DNA from: a candidate division BRC1 bacterium ADurb.BinA292
GTDB lineage: Bacteria > Sumerlaeota > Sumerlaeia > MVZB01
DNA length: 20,057 nt
Direction of reading: 5' to 3'
Assembly: GCA_002068205.1 (NCBI GenBank)
Contig: MVZB01000031.1
Span: forward strand, 1 to 20,057
The notes below the pieces were generated by a model. The model did no database searches. It was given only the letters and a program-made list of their open reading frames with translations, and was not told where the DNA came from. The position numbers were made by a program, and so were the translations under genes. This document shows positions 7,281 through 14,618 of this stretch, piece after piece; positions within the stretch are counted from its first letter, which is position 1, and every line of letters begins with the position of its first letter.

Positions 7281-8213
7281 GTGGACCCGACCGTCAAACA
7301 ACTCCGCTACCTGGTCGCCGTGGCCGACCAATTGCATTTCCGCCGCGCCGCCGAGGCGTGTCACGTGACGCAGCCGGCGCTGAGCGAGCAGATCGCCCAA
7401 CTGGAGGATCTGCTCGGCGTGCGGCTGGTGGAGCGCAGTCGCCGCCGCGTGATGATGACGCCGGTGGGCGAGGAGGTGGTCCGGCGCGCGCGCCGCGTCC
7501 TGCGCGATCTGGACGATCTGGTGCAGACGGCGGGGCGCGCCGGCCAGCCTTTCTCGACGCCGCTGCGCATGGGCGTCATTCCGACGATCGCACCGTATCT
7601 GCTGCCGCGGATCCTCGCCCAGGTGCGCGCGGAGTCTCCCGAGTTGCAGCTGCTGCTGCGCGAGGAGCAGACTGGCCGGGTGGTGGCCGACCTGCGCGAG
7701 GGCCGGCTCGACGTCGGCCTGCTCGCGCTGCCGATCGAAGGCGACGACCTGGAGGTCCAGGAGCTGTATCAGGAGGATTTCGTCCTGCTGTCGCCGCGGG
7801 GGCGGGGCCGCCAGTCGACGCGGCGCCTGCCGGTGACCGAGCTGGCGCAGCGCCGCGTGCTGCTGCTCGAGGAAGGTCACTGCCTGCGCCAACAGGCGCT
7901 GGAGGTCTGCGCGATGGCCGGCGCCCGTGAAAACGACGATTTCCGCGCCAGCAGCCTGGGGACGCTCGTCCAGATGGTGGCGAACGGCATCGGCGTGACG
8001 CTGTTGCCGTGGCTCGCGCTCGATGTCGAAGTGCGCGGCCAGAGCGCGCTGGCGGTGCGGCGGTTCAAGCCCCCGGTCCCCTCGCGGCGGGTGGGGCTGA
8101 TCTGGCGGCGGCACTCGGCGCGGCGCGACGAGATCCGCGACCTGGGCCGGATGATCCACCGCCACCTGCCCGCCGCCGACCGGAACGGCTTCCGCCCCGC
8201 CCCGGCGGCATGA
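7281..8213 (+). CDS. oxyR: LysR-family peroxide sensor OxyR
   Basis: Redox-sensing transcription factor that activates peroxide-defence genes when two cysteines form a disulfide. The 310-residue product has an N-terminal LysR helix-turn-helix (about 5-63: FRRAAEACHVTQPALSEQI) and a LysR effector domain from about 93, starting LRMGVIPTIAPYLLPRIL. The redox pair is Cys201 and Cys210 in EEGHCLRQQALEVC, spaced exactly like Cys199/Cys208 of Escherichia coli OxyR, followed by FRASSLGTLVQMVANGIGVTLLP. The GTG at 7281 gives the same N-terminal length as known OxyR proteins and is preceded by GCGAGGGA. It is divergent from ahpC-ahpD across 248 bp that contain a fitting OxyR operator. Identity as OxyR rather than a generic LysR protein is strongly supported by the cysteines. 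Confidence 0.96.
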   Translation: MDPTVKQLRYLVAVADQLHFRRAAEACHVTQPALSEQIAQLEDLLGVRLVERSRRRVMMTPVGEEVVRRARRVLRDLDDLVQTAGRAGQPFSTPLRMGVIPTIAPYLLPRILAQVRAESPELQLLLREEQTGRVVADLREGRLDVGLLALPIEGDDLEVQELYQEDFVLLSPRGRGRQSTRRLPVTELAQRRVLLLEEGHCLRQQALEVCAMAGARENDDFRASSLGTLVQMVANGIGVTLLPWLALDVEVRGQSALAVRRFKPPVPSRRVGLIWRRHSARRDEIRDLGRMIHRHLPAADRNGFRPAPAA

Positions 8214-8370
8214 ACCCGGCCGCGCGCGGCAAATCGTTTCCGACCTCTTGATCTCGGCGTCTCGGGGTTTCGGCGTGAGGCCCTTGCCTGGCGTTCTGCG
8301 TGTGGTCGGTCGCAGCGGAGAATTGAATTATCGAGCCGATCAATCGGTTCGGGGTTGTTGACCGCGCTGA

Positions 8371-8411
8371 CCGTGGGTTGCATGGCCGCCGGGCGACCAT
8401 GCAACCCACGG
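8371..8411. repeat. Perfect 15-bp inverted repeat (hairpin)
   Basis: CCGTGGGTTGCATGG (8371-8385) and its exact reverse complement (8397-8411) flank an 11-nt loop. There is no T-tract on either side. Possible roles are a bidirectional terminator, an extragenic palindromic element or part of a small RNA. Confidence 0.75.
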
Positions 8412-8565
8412 CTTGGATCTCGAACCGCTGGCGTGGTTCCTGATTGGCCGGAGCCGGAATGCGTCCTGCATGTTGTTCGGCCATGTCGTTCGGCAAGTTT
8501 CGCCATCGCGGACCGGCGAGGGCGGCGGTCCGACACCCGGTCGTGGATCTTGTAAGGTCTTTTCG

Positions 8566-8635
8566 GGAGCCGGGGACGATGGGCGAGAGCCGAGAGCCGG
8601 ATTGTGGGGGAGGGCCGTTGGGGATGATGGTCTCA
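8566..8635 (+). repeat. Dispersed GA-rich repeat, copy 2
   Basis: It shares the 16-base block CGAGAGCCGAGAGCCG (8584-8599) and the following ATTGT with the copy at 11975-12068. Flanking words are colinear: GGGAGCCGGGGACGATGGG before the block and GGGGGAGGG after it. Confidence 0.7.
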
Positions 8636-8721
8636 CGCCGAGCCGACGAGACGCGGAGGGGTGCAGGCGCGGAGGATGAATCCGGGGTGGGAGGGGATGG
8701 TTATGAACAGGGAAGATTACG

Positions 8722-8747
8722 ATGAGTGATAACAATGAGTGATAACA
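8722..8747. repeat. 13-bp tandem duplication
   Basis: ATGAGTGATAACA occurs twice without spacer, 35 bp beyond the stop codon of the radical SAM gene. It is AT-rich compared with its surroundings. Confidence 0.8.
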
Positions 8748-8781
8748 ATTGGGGGCAATGCCAAGCCGCGCGCGGTGCCGG

Positions 8782-10011
8782 TCAGCGGCGGTGAACGCGT
8801 TTGCGACGGGGTCGGGCGGGGCTCGTGGTTGTCGCGCCGCCGACCGGGCTCGCAGCCTGGCGTCGGCGCCAGTCCGCCGCCCGCAGCCGCGCATCGGCAT
8901 GTTCGAAGAACAGGCGATACGATTCGCAGAAGTAATTTGTGCCGCCGGCGGAGGGGGTGAACTGCCGGTCCTTGGGACAACCGCCGCGGCAATGGTCGAG
9001 CCAGGGGCAATCCGCGCATTCGCGGGGGAGCGCGGCCTTGATCCGGCCGAACTCGCGCTGGCACGTCGAATTCAGCATGTCGAGCAGGTCGCCCTCCAGC
9101 ACATTGCCGAGCCGCCATCGCGACTCGACGTAGAAATCGCAACTATAGACGTCGCCGTTATGCTCGACGACGACGTAAACCCCGCACTCAGGCAGGAGGG
9201 TGCATTCGGGGGCGGGCTGGCCGACGTAGGTGTGAAAGAGCGAATCGAACCAGCGGACGGAGGTCCGGGGCCATCCGTCGCGGAAGTCCGCAATCCAGCG
9301 GTCGAAGACCCGGCAGAGGAACTCGCCGTAGGCCCATGGCGGGGCGGAGAACGCGGCGGGGCGTCCGGGCGCGGCCGGATCCGGCTCGAGGCACGGGATA
9401 AACTGCATCCAGCGCAGGCCCTCGCTCCGGTGGAAATCGTAGATCTCCTCGGGGAAGCGGACGGAATAGTCATGGATGACGGTCAGGGCATTGGTCTGCA
9501 CACCGGCCGTGCGCAGCATCCGCGCGGCGCGGATCACGCGCGGATAGCAATCGGCGTCGCCCGCTGTGCGGCGGTAATGATTGTGGATGTGGGCGGGGCC
9601 ATCGAGGGAGAGGCCGACAAGGAACCGATGATCGCGGAGGAACGCGGCCCAGTTCTCGTCGAGCAGGAGGCCATTGGTCTGCAGTCCATTGGCGACCTGC
9701 TGACCGGGGAAGCTGAGCGATTGCTGGAGCTGGACGGCGCGGCGGAAAAAGTCCAGACCCATCAGCGTCGGCTCGCCCCCCTGCCAGCCAAAGTTGACCA
9801 TCGGCGAGCCGGATTCGAGTGCCTGGCGGATGGTTGCTTCCAGCACGGGGTTGCTCATGCGGTGGCGCTTGGAATCCGGGAAAAGCGCGGCCTTTTGCAG
9901 GTAGAAACAATAGCGGCAGGCCAGATTGCAGTCGGGTCCGGCCGGCTTGATGAGCAAGGCCTGGAGCGGGCGGACGGAGGGGGCCGGGGGGATTTGAGCC
10001 AAACCGGACAT
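8782..10011 (-). CDS. Radical SAM/SPASM anaerobic sulfatase-maturating enzyme
   Basis: Oxidises an active-site Cys or Ser of sulfatases to formylglycine using SAM and three [4Fe-4S] clusters. The 409-residue product has the radical SAM motif CNLACRYC (Cys28, Cys32, Cys35) in LIKPAGPDCNLACRYCFY, then GGEPTLMG (78-85). The SPASM region has Cys270, 276 and 291, then Cys332, 335, 341, 345 and 362. These spacings fit the two auxiliary clusters of characterised clostridial anSME. Asp292, directly after Cys291 in YSCDFYVE, matches the proposed catalytic base. The tail after about 385 is basic and low in complexity. No sulfatase gene is in the window, so its substrate is elsewhere. The ATG at 10009-10011 has no Shine-Dalgarno sequence; the leader instead contains CTCCTTA. 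It is divergent from rny. Confidence 0.92.
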   Translation of the reverse strand: MSGLAQIPPAPSVRPLQALLIKPAGPDCNLACRYCFYLQKAALFPDSKRHRMSNPVLEATIRQALESGSPMVNFGWQGGEPTLMGLDFFRRAVQLQQSLSFPGQQVANGLQTNGLLLDENWAAFLRDHRFLVGLSLDGPAHIHNHYRRTAGDADCYPRVIRAARMLRTAGVQTNALTVIHDYSVRFPEEIYDFHRSEGLRWMQFIPCLEPDPAAPGRPAAFSAPPWAYGEFLCRVFDRWIADFRDGWPRTSVRWFDSLFHTYVGQPAPECTLLPECGVYVVVEHNGDVYSCDFYVESRWRLGNVLEGDLLDMLNSTCQREFGRIKAALPRECADCPWLDHCRGGCPKDRQFTPSAGGTNYFCESYRLFFEHADARLRAADWRRRQAASPVGGATTTSPARPRRKRVHRR

Positions 10012-10105
10012 GGGGCATATTAAGGAGGGGCGAGTCGATTTAGCGAGGGGTTTCTGGCGGCGCGGCGGTAGGGGAAACAGCCGATGCGCCGATCAGGAAA
10101 TCACC

Positions 10106-10136
10106 TTGACAAACGGGCGCTTGCGTCGAATTCTAA
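10106..10136 (+). promoter_or_regulatory. Possible rny promoter
   Basis: A perfect -35 TTGACA lies at 10106-10111 in the 253-bp divergent gap between the radical SAM gene and rny. A -10 is less clear; TTCTAA at 10131-10136 (19-nt spacing) is the nearest candidate. This would leave a leader of roughly 120 nt. Confidence 0.4.
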
Positions 10137-10264
10137 CATTGGGGAGACTTTCCTCATTGGGAGGTCTTGCCGCCGGGGTTCGGTCCCTTGGACGGGGCGC
10201 CGGCGGACGATGTTGATCTGCCCTGACACCAACCCGTATCCACAGGAGGTTGAAAGATTACCTG

Positions 10265-11830
10265 ATGGAATCCACAGCGTTGTTCCTGACCGGGACCGCT
10301 GTGGGTTGCCTGATCGGAGTCATTGGCGCCCGGTTTTACCAGAAGCGGGCGACCGTTAATCGCATCCAATCCGCCCGTGAGGAAGCCCGGTTAATCCTGG
10401 ATTCGGCGCGGGCGGAAGCCGACAAATCGCTCCAACTTGCCGAACAGCGAGCCAAGGAAGAGGCCCAGCGGCGCGTCAAGCAGGTCGAACGGGAACTGGC
10501 CAAGCGGCGCCACGAGGCCGAGCGGCGCGAGCGGAAGCTGGCGCAGCGCGAAAAGGCGCTCGAACGCAGGGAGGAGACGATTGCAGGACAGGAAGCGGAG
10601 CTGGAACGGGGACGCCACCAGTGCGCCGCCCGCGAAGCTGCGCTGGCGCGGCAGACGGCGGAGGTCGAGGCGCAACGCGCCGAGGCGATCCGCCGCTGCG
10701 AGGAGATTTCGGGCCTGACCAGCGACCAGGCCCGCAAGCTCCTGCTCGAGATCCTGGAGGCCGACGTGCGCAACGACGCGGCCGCCCTTGTCCGTCGCGT
10801 GGAGACCGAAACCCGGGAGTTGGCCAACAAGAAGGCGCGCCAGATCATCACGCTGGCGATCCAGAAATGCGCCACCGACCAGGTTAGCGAGACCACGGTT
10901 TCGGTCGTCAATCTGCCCAACGACGAGATGAAGGGTCGGATCATTGGACGCGAGGGGCGCAACATCCGCGCCCTGGAGGCGACGACCGGCTGCAACATCA
11001 TTGTCGATGACACGCCGGAAGCCGTCGTGCTGTCCTGTTTCGACCCGCTGCGTCGCGAGGTGGCGCGCCTGACGCTCGAGCGCCTGCTGGGCGACGGTCG
11101 AATTCACCCCGGTCGCATCGAGGAAGTGGTGGCCAAGGTCGAACGCGAACTGGCCGACCACATCCGCGAAGTGGGTGAACAGACCGTCTTCGATCTCGGG
11201 ATCAGCGACATGCATCCCGAGTTGATCAAGACGCTGGGGCGGCTGAAATACCGCACCAGTTATGGACAGAACATCCTGACCCACTCGGTGGAGGTGGCGC
11301 GGCTGTGTTCGCACATGGCGGGCGAGCTGGGCGCCGACACCGACGTGGCCAAGCGCGCGGGGCTGTTGCACGACATCGGCAAAGCCCTGAGCTACGAGAT
11401 GGAAGGGACCCACGCTCTGATCGGCGCGGACCTTGCCAAGAAATGCAATGAGGCACCCGGGGTCGTCCATGCCATCGCGGCACACCACAACGAAGAAGAA
11501 CCACGAACGATCATTGCCGTGCTGGTGCAGGCGGCCGATGCGATCAGCTCGGCCCGTCCCGGCGTTCGCCGCGAGTCACTGGAGAACTACATCAAACGCA
11601 TGCAACGACTCGAGGCGATTGCCACCGGCTTCCCCGGCGTGTCCAAGGCCTTTGCGATTCAGGCCGGACGTGAACTCCGAATCATGGTGGAACCCACAGA
11701 GGTGAACGACAACGAAGCGGCCCTGCTGGCCCGCGACGTGACGAAGAAGATCGAACAGGAACTGGAATACCCCGGCCAGATCAAAGTGACGATCTGCCGG
11801 GAATACCGGGTCACTGAATACGCCAAGTAA
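10265..11830 (+). CDS. rny: Ribonuclease Y
   Basis: Membrane-anchored endoribonuclease that initiates mRNA decay. The 521-residue product has one N-terminal membrane segment (about 5-23), a long charged coiled coil (about 30-150), and a KH RNA-binding domain with GRIIGREGRNIRALE (224-238). An HD catalytic domain follows, with NILTHSVEVARL (336-347) and the His-Asp pair in LLHDIGKA (367-374). The C-terminus GQIKVTICREYRVTEYAK is typical. Length matches Bacillus RNase Y (about 520). I took ATG 10265. A strong AGGAGG (10244-10249) lies 15 nt upstream, a longer gap than usual, and a TTG at 10250 overlaps that site and is unlikely. A stem-loop terminator follows the stop. Cys120 and Cys145 in the coiled coil are unremarkable. 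Confidence 0.97.
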   Translation: MESTALFLTGTAVGCLIGVIGARFYQKRATVNRIQSAREEARLILDSARAEADKSLQLAEQRAKEEAQRRVKQVERELAKRRHEAERRERKLAQREKALERREETIAGQEAELERGRHQCAAREAALARQTAEVEAQRAEAIRRCEEISGLTSDQARKLLLEILEADVRNDAAALVRRVETETRELANKKARQIITLAIQKCATDQVSETTVSVVNLPNDEMKGRIIGREGRNIRALEATTGCNIIVDDTPEAVVLSCFDPLRREVARLTLERLLGDGRIHPGRIEEVVAKVERELADHIREVGEQTVFDLGISDMHPELIKTLGRLKYRTSYGQNILTHSVEVARLCSHMAGELGADTDVAKRAGLLHDIGKALSYEMEGTHALIGADLAKKCNEAPGVVHAIAAHHNEEEPRTIIAVLVQAADAISSARPGVRRESLENYIKRMQRLEAIATGFPGVSKAFAIQAGRELRIMVEPTEVNDNEAALLARDVTKKIEQELEYPGQIKVTICREYRVTEYAK

Positions 11831-11853
11831 AACCGTTGGAAGTGGAACAGAAC

Positions 11854-11892
11854 CCGCCCCGGCCGCGCGCAGTGGCCGGGGCGGTTGCGTTT
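11854..11892 (+). terminator. Intrinsic-type terminator of rny
   Basis: A perfect 11-bp stem CCGCCCCGGCC/GGCCGGGGCGG (11854-11864 with 11874-11884) with a 9-nt loop begins 24 bp after the rny stop and is followed by TTGCGTTT. The stem is strong and the T-tract interrupted. Confidence 0.75.
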
Positions 11893-11974
11893 GAGGAGGG
11901 GATCGGGGAGCGAGGACGAATCCGAATGCGCATGAACCGGGGTTCACCGTGAGGAAGAGGAGAGAAGGGGATTT

Positions 11975-12068
11975 CAAGAGCCGAGGACGAGGGACGAGAG
12001 CCGAGAGCCGAATTGTCAGGGAGGTCTTTGGGGGCGATTACGAGGACGAAAGACGAGGGACGTGGAAT
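11975..12068 (+). repeat. Dispersed GA-rich repeat, copy 3 (longest)
   Basis: This copy joins the words found separately in copies 1 and 2: 11977-11997 equals 7241-7261, and 11995-12010 equals 8584-8599. It continues with GATTACGAGGACGAAAGACG, and a related GATTACGATGAG occurs at 8715-8726. It fills the convergent gap between rny and nrdR. Confidence 0.75.
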
Positions 12069-12074
12069 GGACTC

Positions 12075-12569
12075 TCATGTTTCTTCGAGGGGACTGGGGG
12101 CGTCGTCGGCGGCGTCGCGCTCGCGGATCAGGCCCTGGATTTCGTCGCTGAACTCGCCGATGTCGCGAAACTGGCGGTAGACCGAGGCAAACCGGACGTA
12201 GGCCACTTCGTCCAGCTTGCGCAGGCGGCTCAGGACCATCTCGCCGACGCGCATCGAGCTGATCTCACTTTCCATCGCGTTGTAGAGCGATTTCTCGATG
12301 TCGTGGGCCATCCGCTCGATCTCCTCCATCGAGACGGGCCGCTTCTCGGTGGCCCGCAGCAGGCCGCTGATCAGCTTCTGGCGGTCGAAGGGCTGGCGCC
12401 GGCCGTCGCGTTTGACGACCATCACGGGCGTCTGCTCGACATATTCGTAGGTGGTGAAGCGGACGCCGCAGCCGAGGCATTCGCGCCGCCGGCGGATCGA
12501 CGTCTCGTCGGGCGTGAGGCGGGAATTGACGACCTTGTTATCGATCGAGCCGCAGGCGGGGCATTTCAT
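12075..12569 (-). CDS. nrdR: Transcriptional repressor NrdR
   Basis: Nucleotide-sensing repressor of ribonucleotide reductase genes. The 164-residue product has the N-terminal zinc ribbon MKCPACGS with Cys3/Cys6 and ECLGCG with Cys31/Cys34, the linker SIRRRRECLGCGVRFTTYE, and an ATP-cone domain (about 49-139: VVKRDGRRQPFDRQKL onward). Length is at the usual 150-165. The C-terminal tail after about 145 is acidic (ERDAADDAPSPLEE). The ATG is at 12569; a GAGGATGC purine stretch lies upstream. No nrd structural gene is in the window. It is downstream of the methyltransferase gene on the same strand, separated by 275 bp with strong inverted repeats, so it is probably transcribed separately. Confidence 0.97.
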   Translation of the reverse strand: MKCPACGSIDNKVVNSRLTPDETSIRRRRECLGCGVRFTTYEYVEQTPVMVVKRDGRRQPFDRQKLISGLLRATEKRPVSMEEIERMAHDIEKSLYNAMESEISSMRVGEMVLSRLRKLDEVAYVRFASVYRQFRDIGEFSDEIQGLIRERDAADDAPSPLEET

Positions 12570-12675
12570 CGGGGCAGCCGCATCCTCGAGGGGGTCGCAC
12601 CGGCCCGGGGGCGCCCGACCGCGCCGGGCGGCCCGGAGGATCTATTCGGGCGCAAAAATCCGGAAAAATCAAGCG

Positions 12676-12775
12676 CCGGCGGATTTCGACCGGCCGACCG
12701 CCCCCGCCAGAGGTCGCCAGAGGAGAGACTGAAATCCGCCGGATCCGTCCGCCTGGCCGGGATCCGACGGATTTC
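12676..12775. repeat. Cluster of related inverted repeats between the methyltransferase gene and nrdR
   Basis: Three segments share one sequence. 12676-12687 is CCGGCGGATTTC. 12731-12746 is GAAATCCGCCGGATCC. 12760-12775 is GGATCCGACGGATTTC. The last two form a 16-bp arm hairpin with one mismatch and a 13-nt loop. The first can instead pair perfectly (12 bp) with the second. The two stems are mutually exclusive. Confidence 0.75.
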
Positions 12776-12844
12776 TGGGAGCGAATTCCCTGGCCCGCGT
12801 CGCCGGCGGCGGCGAAGGAAGCACCGACCGCCGGCGTGGCGGCC

Positions 12845-13927
12845 TCACGTCTCCATGATGAAGTAGGCGTTCTGGAAATCGTGCGCCATGCGCTCGATGC
12901 GGACCGATTCGAACCCGGCCTCGCGCAGCATCCGTTCGGCAAGTTGCACGCCCCACGCGGCGCCGAGGCCCATCCCGCCCTGCGCGAGCGAGACAGTCAT
13001 GCAGTGCATGCACGAGATGGCATAGATCATGGCGCCCAGGGGGTGGTCGATGTTGTCGACCGATTCACTGGAGGCATCGATGTCCATCATCAGGAAGACG
13101 CCGGCGGGGCGCAGGGCGCGGCGGATTGCCGCCAGCACCTTGTCGGGCCGGGCCTGGTCGTGGATCGCGTCGAGCGCCGTGATCCAGTCGTAGCTCGCCG
13201 GCTCGTCCCAGTCGGTCAGGTCGCGCTGCTCGAAGCGGATGTTGGACAGTCCCCGCTCCGCGGCGACGCGCCGGGCCTCGGCCACGGCCGCCTCGCTCAG
13301 GTCGTAGCCGGTGAACCGGCTCCGCGGATAAGCCGCCGCCAGTTGCATCATCGCCAGGCCACGGCCGCAGCCGACGTCCAGCACGTCGATGCCCGCCTGC
13401 AGCCGCTCGTGCAGGCCCGGCATCCGCGGCACGACCTGGTCGACGATCGTCTGCACGATGGCCTGGCCGCTGTCCTCGGCCATCACGTCGTGGAAGCGCT
13501 TGAAGGCGGCGTAGGGGACGCCGCCGCCGCGGCGGAAGCACTCGAGCACATCGTCCTCGACACTGCCCAGCACGGCCAGATACTGCGCGAAGACCGCCAT
13601 GTTGCCGGTCGGGTTGTTGCGGCTGAGCCAATGGGCGTGTTCGGGGGGAAGCCGGTGCATCCCGGTTTGCGGGTCGCGCTCGATGATGCGGGCGGCGACC
13701 ATCGCGCCGAGCCATTCGCGCACGTAGCGCTCGTTCAGGCCGGTCTGGTCGACCAGCATCGCCAGGGTGCGGGGTTCGCCGTCGGCCATGGCGTCGAACA
13801 GGCCGGCGCGGTGGCCGAGCGAGATCATCAGGCAGGTCATGCCGCCGTTGAGCATGGCGAGGAGGGCGTCGCCGAAGGCGTCCTTGCGGGCGGCGTCGAG
13901 GGGGGAGGTGGCGCAGGCAATGCACAT
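12845..13927 (-). CDS. SAM-dependent methyltransferase with N-terminal winged-helix domain (Rv2258c-like)
   Basis: Class I methyltransferase of unknown substrate. In the 360-residue product, residues about 15-100 resemble the winged-helix dimerisation domain of Rv2258c-type and O-methyltransferase-type enzymes (ISLGHRAGLFDAMADG; LNERYVREWLGAMV). The Rossmann domain follows with motif I VLDVGCGRG (182-190), acidic motif II in FTGYDLS (205-211) and motif IV-like YDWITALDAIHD (246-257). Cysteines cluster at the start (MCIACATS) and in ISCMHCM (304-310), which is unusual. The ATG at 13927 follows GAAGGGATCC, closely resembling the ahpC leader. It lies 86 bp downstream of a TetR gene on the same strand. 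The gap carries a near copy of the palindrome found at the tetR promoter, so it is probably TetR-regulated. Confidence 0.85.
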   Translation of the reverse strand: MCIACATSPLDAARKDAFGDALLAMLNGGMTCLMISLGHRAGLFDAMADGEPRTLAMLVDQTGLNERYVREWLGAMVAARIIERDPQTGMHRLPPEHAHWLSRNNPTGNMAVFAQYLAVLGSVEDDVLECFRRGGGVPYAAFKRFHDVMAEDSGQAIVQTIVDQVVPRMPGLHERLQAGIDVLDVGCGRGLAMMQLAAAYPRSRFTGYDLSEAAVAEARRVAAERGLSNIRFEQRDLTDWDEPASYDWITALDAIHDQARPDKVLAAIRRALRPAGVFLMMDIDASSESVDNIDHPLGAMIYAISCMHCMTVSLAQGGMGLGAAWGVQLAERMLREAGFESVRIERMAHDFQNAYFIMET

Positions 13928-13972
13928 GGTGCGGATCCCTTCGTAAAAGATGATCGGCCTATCATGAATAAA

Positions 13973-13992
13973 GACAGACCGTTATGTCTGCT
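13973..13992. promoter_or_regulatory. TetR operator upstream of the methyltransferase gene
   Basis: GACAGACCGTTATGTCTG contains the palindrome CAGAC-N6-GTCTG. It differs at one base from the corresponding 18 bases of the perfect palindrome in front of tetR. It lies between tetR and the methyltransferase gene, about 45 bp before the latter's start. Confidence 0.7.
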
Positions 13993-14013
13993 CTTCGCGT
14001 CAAAAAAGAAGAG

Positions 14014-14610
14014 TCAGCGGCGCTGGCTGTCCAGCAAGGTTTCCAAGGTGGTGATGGCTCGTTCCACCGGCCAGCTTTCGCGATACGCGACGGCCAGCGC
14101 GATGGAACCCTCGAACAGCAACAGGTAGCTGTCGACGAGCATCGCCGCGTCGGCCCGCGCCAGCGTCGGTTCTTCCACCATCAGGGCGCCGGTCAGTTGG
14201 TGCAGGTAGCGGCGGAAGGTCTCGCGGTGCCGGCGCGCGACTTCGCGCACGCCGGCCGAATCGGGCGGCGCCTCGGCGACCATGATCTGAAACGGGCAGC
14301 CGCGGTAATCGCTCGATTCGAACCAGGGCGGCAGGATGGTCAGGGGCCCGAAGAACCGTTCGCGAGCGGTCGGAAAGGCGTCGACTTCCTGGCGGACGAG
14401 TTCGAATTCCTTGCGCGACATTTCGATGGCGTAGGCCCGCAGCAGGTCGTCTTTGGAGGGGAAATGGTCGTAGAACGACGCCTTGGCGACACCCGACTCA
14501 GCGATGATCTGGTTGATGCCGGTGGCGCGGTAGCCCTGGCGGTAGAACAGGTCGGCGGCGGCGTCGAGGATCCGCTGGCGGACAGGGGAGTGGGACGTCG
14601 GCGATTTCAT
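14014..14610 (-). CDS. TetR/AcrR family transcriptional regulator
   Basis: Ligand-responsive repressor. The 198-residue product has the TetR N-terminal DNA-binding domain (about 10-58: RQRILDAAADLFYRQGYRAT, then VAKASFYDHFPSKDDLLRAY). Its helical C-terminal half contains RGCPFQIMVAEAP (133-145), found in the TetR subgroup with a C-terminal domain that includes a conserved Cys. The ATG at 14610 follows no Shine-Dalgarno sequence. The predicted transcription start is only about 2 nt upstream, suggesting a leaderless mRNA. A perfect palindrome occupies the spacer of its own promoter, and a near copy precedes the downstream methyltransferase gene. Autorepression and control of the methyltransferase are therefore likely. 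The inducer is unknown. Confidence 0.92.
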   Translation of the reverse strand: MKSPTSHSPVRQRILDAAADLFYRQGYRATGINQIIAESGVAKASFYDHFPSKDDLLRAYAIEMSRKEFELVRQEVDAFPTARERFFGPLTILPPWFESSDYRGCPFQIMVAEAPPDSAGVREVARRHRETFRRYLHQLTGALMVEEPTLARADAAMLVDSYLLLFEGSIALAVAYRESWPVERAITTLETLLDSQRR

Positions 14611-14618
14611 GGTGGGGG

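Larger units (their letters stand above)
8214..8781. other. Non-coding region between convergent oxyR and the radical SAM gene
   Basis: No convincing gene in 568 bp; the open frames have arginine/proline-biased shadow composition. The region contains a perfect 15-bp hairpin (8371-8411), a dispersed GA-rich repeat (8566-8635) and a 13-bp tandem duplication (8722-8747). The two flanking genes converge here, so the hairpin may stop transcription from one or both. It could also encode a small structured RNA, but the sequence alone does not decide this. Confidence 0.5.

Noticed and set aside
8340..8900. 186-codon minus-strand frame in the gene-free region
   Set aside because: It crosses the hairpin and the repeat, overlaps the end of the maturase gene in another frame, and has shadow composition.
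10250..10264. TTG at 10250 as start of rny
   Set aside because: It overlaps the AGGAGG ribosome site itself; ATG 10265 gives the usual RNase Y N-terminus.
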